A stretch of 64,000 bases of DNA from Dyadobacter jejuensis (GTDB lineage Bacteria; Bacteroidota; Bacteroidia; Cytophagales; Spirosomataceae). The stretch is taken from positions 806,001-870,000 of the forward strand of contig NZ_QGDT01000001.1 in NCBI RefSeq assembly GCF_003149085.1, written 5' to 3'. Positions 61,988 through 64,000 of this stretch are shown one piece after another (within the stretch, counting starts at the first letter, position 1; each line of letters opens with the position of its first letter). A program made the translations under genes and the position numbers. A model generated the notes under the pieces. It had not been told where the DNA came from and did no database searches. It saw only the letters and a list, made by a program, of their open reading frames with translations.

Positions 61988-64000
61988 TTGGCAAAGGCAA
62001 AGAAAGAGACTCCCCTTAGTAAGCAGTACAACCAGATTAAGGCCAAATATCCCGGAGCGTTGCTGCTCTTTAGGGTAGGCGATTTCTATGAAACATTCGG
62101 CGAAGATGCCATAAGGGCATCCAAAATCCTGGGAATAGTACTTACCAAGCGTAATAATGGAGGAGCCCATGAGGAATTGGCCGGTTTCCCGCATCATTCA
62201 CTGGACAACTACCTGCCCAAATTGGTAAGGGCTGGGGAGCGTGTGGCCATTTGCGACCAACTGGAGGATCCGTCTACGGCCAAAGGGATCGTGAAGCGTG
62301 GAGTTACCGAACTTGTAACGCCCGGGGTGTCTATGAACGACAACGTGCTGGACCTGCGCCGTAACAATTACTTAGCAGCGGTGCATATTGGTGGCGACGA
62401 CTTATACGGTGTAGCCTTCTTGGATATGTCGACTGGGGAGTTTATGACCTCCCAAGGCCATGCCGCCTATGTCGACAAAATGCTGCAAGGGTTCTCTCCT
62501 TCGGAGGTGCTCTATTGTAAGAAAAATAAGGCCGAATTCAATAACCTCTTCGGAGGGAAGTTTCATACCTTTCAGCTAGAGGACTGGTGTTTTGGCTATG
62601 ACTACGGGTATGAGCAACTTACGACCCACTTTCAGACGACCACGCTCAAAGGCTTTGGGATCGATAATTTGCCCATGGGCATTATTGCCGCTGGCGTTAT
62701 CCTGCACTACCTCCGCGAAACGGAGCATCGGGAAGTAGGCCATATTGGCAACGTCACCAGGCTAGAAGAGGAGAAGTATGTATGGCTCGATCGATTTACG
62801 ATCCGGAATCTCGAACTGGTGTATCCGCAGCAAGAAGGAGGGGTGCCCCTCATCCAGATCCTAGACCATACCGTAACGCCCATGGGGGCGCGTATGCTCC
62901 GAAAATGGGTGGTGCTTCCCCTCAAAGACCGGGCGCCGATAGAGGAAAGGCTGAATACGGTGGCTTATTTCTTAGGAAATCCAGAGCTTCACGAAGGGCT
63001 TATTCACGCCATGAAGCAAATGGGCGACTTAGAGCGGCTGATATCCAAAGTAGCCGTAAGGCGTATCAACCCTCGGGAGCTGGTGCAGCTGAAAAGATCC
63101 CTCAGCCAAATAGGTCCTATCAAAGATCTGCTCAGCCAGCTGCGCAGTAGTGGCGAAATAGACAAATCCAGTACGGTAAAAGCCACCCTGAACCGCTATA
63201 TCGATCAGCTCAATACCTGTAGTTTTTTGGTAGAAAGAATAGAAAAAGAGCTGAGAGACGACGCCCCGATACTGTCCAATCAAGGTAAAATGATACGGTC
63301 GGGGGTCGATGCCGAGCTCGACGAACTTCATGCGATCTCCTACGAAGGCAAGGACTATCTGGTAAAACTGCAAAATCGCGAAATGGAGCGTACGGGCATA
63401 GGATCGTTGAAGATTGCCTATAACCGGGTCTTTGGGTATTATCTGGAAGTAACGCATGCCCATAAGGACAAGGTGCCCTCCGACTGGATTCGTAAACAAA
63501 CCCTTGTCAATGCTGAGCGCTATATTACCCCCGAACTGAAGGAGTATGAAGAGAAAATACTCAATGCTGAGGATAGGATCAATGCCATCGAATTTCGGTT
63601 GTTCAACGATATCGTCCTCACGGCATCCGAATATATTAGCACGATTCAGCAAAACGCCTTCGTTATTTCGACCTTAGATACCCTCAGTTCCTTTGCCACC
63701 GTGGCCAGGAAGCATCATTATACCAAACCGGTATTGACGGAGGGTAAAGAGCTGGACATAAAGGCAGGACGGCATCCGGTGATTGAACAACAATTGCCCG
63801 TAGGAGAGTCCTATATTCCTAACGACCTATATTTGGATGACAATACCCAACAGATCATCATTATTACTGGTCCCAACATGGCGGGTAAGTCTGCCCTTTT
63901 GCGGCAAACAGCCCTTATCGTGCTCATGGCACAGATGGGGAGCTTTGTCCCTGCTAGTGCCGTTACGATGGGTATTGTCGATAAGATTTTTACTCGGGTA
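61988..64000 (+). CDS. mutS: DNA mismatch repair protein MutS (3' end outside window)
   Basis: The frame is open to the right edge. Translation from TTG 61988 (AKAKKETPLSKQYNQIKAKYPGALLLFRVGDFYETFGEDA) gives 671 residues of the usual 850-880. The N-terminal mismatch-binding domain has the GDFYETFGEDA motif with Phe/Glu, then domains II-IV follow. At the end the Walker A loop TGPNMAGKSALLRQT is present, so the ATPase begins just before the edge. No ATG start fits; TTG gives the family N terminus. It recognises mismatches with MutL. A consensus promoter is upstream. Confidence 0.94.
   Translation, partial: MAKAKKETPLSKQYNQIKAKYPGALLLFRVGDFYETFGEDAIRASKILGIVLTKRNNGGAHEELAGFPHHSLDNYLPKLVRAGERVAICDQLEDPSTAKGIVKRGVTELVTPGVSMNDNVLDLRRNNYLAAVHIGGDDLYGVAFLDMSTGEFMTSQGHAAYVDKMLQGFSPSEVLYCKKNKAEFNNLFGGKFHTFQLEDWCFGYDYGYEQLTTHFQTTTLKGFGIDNLPMGIIAAGVILHYLRETEHREVGHIGNVTRLEEEKYVWLDRFTIRNLELVYPQQEGGVPLIQILDHTVTPMGARMLRKWVVLPLKDRAPIEERLNTVAYFLGNPELHEGLIHAMKQMGDLERLISKVAVRRINPRELVQLKRSLSQIGPIKDLLSQLRSSGEIDKSSTVKATLNRYIDQLNTCSFLVERIEKELRDDAPILSNQGKMIRSGVDAELDELHAISYEGKDYLVKLQNREMERTGIGSLKIAYNRVFGYYLEVTHAHKDKVPSDWIRKQTLVNAERYITPELKEYEEKILNAEDRINAIEFRLFNDIVLTASEYISTIQQNAFVISTLDTLSSFATVARKHHYTKPVLTEGKELDIKAGRHPVIEQQLPVGESYIPNDLYLDDNTQQIIIITGPNMAGKSALLRQTALIVLMAQMGSFVPASAVTMGIVDKIFTRV

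Overview
The window is a chromosomal segment of a Bacteroidota bacterium, most likely order Cytophagales. The indications are the LpxC-FabZ fusion, a C-terminal fragment of a type IX secretion cargo, DUF4494 and PafA-type genes, TAnnTTTG promoter elements and TTG-initiated genes. The exact genus cannot be read from the sequence.

Layout. 1-14.5 kb is a metal/iron block: the 3' part of an AraC regulator, a trio of small membrane protein, DUF3649-like protein and PepSY-TM protein, a cytochrome c, a di-heme peroxidase and an MbnP-like lipoprotein (a copper-type pair), two small CNGKC membrane proteins, and a TonB siderophore receptor followed by an ABC exporter with two DUF3526-type permeases. 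15.4-27.2 kb is an accessory region. A complete type I restriction-modification locus (hsdM, hsdS, hsdR) and a HelD-like helicase sit inside an array of about eleven tRNA(CAU)-derived repeat units. One unit is an intact tRNA at 26992-27065. The others share an anticodon arm and terminator but carry GC-rich inserts, and some also carry a 236-bp element. 27.3-64 kb is mainly housekeeping: an HD hydrolase, lpxD-lpxC/fabZ-lpxA, a MOSC protein, tsaD, TamB, PafA phosphatase, NfeD/SPFH, acyl-CoA dehydrogenase, ugd-uxs, frr-pyrH, a biotinyl carrier with dus, a CPBP protease, cdsA, lpxH, an OmpA protein, xth, rluE-like and the first two thirds of mutS, which runs off the right edge.

How it fits together. 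The first 14.5 kb looks like one functional neighbourhood for iron and copper handling in the envelope. The lpx, tamB, lpxH and cdsA genes serve the outer membrane and its lipids, and ugd-uxs supplies UDP-xylose for polysaccharide. The most unusual content is the tRNA-derived array around the restriction island. Its GC-rich inserts fall at the loops of a tRNA cloverleaf, a strong Bacteroidota-type promoter points into it, and direct repeats of about 360 bp flank the island.
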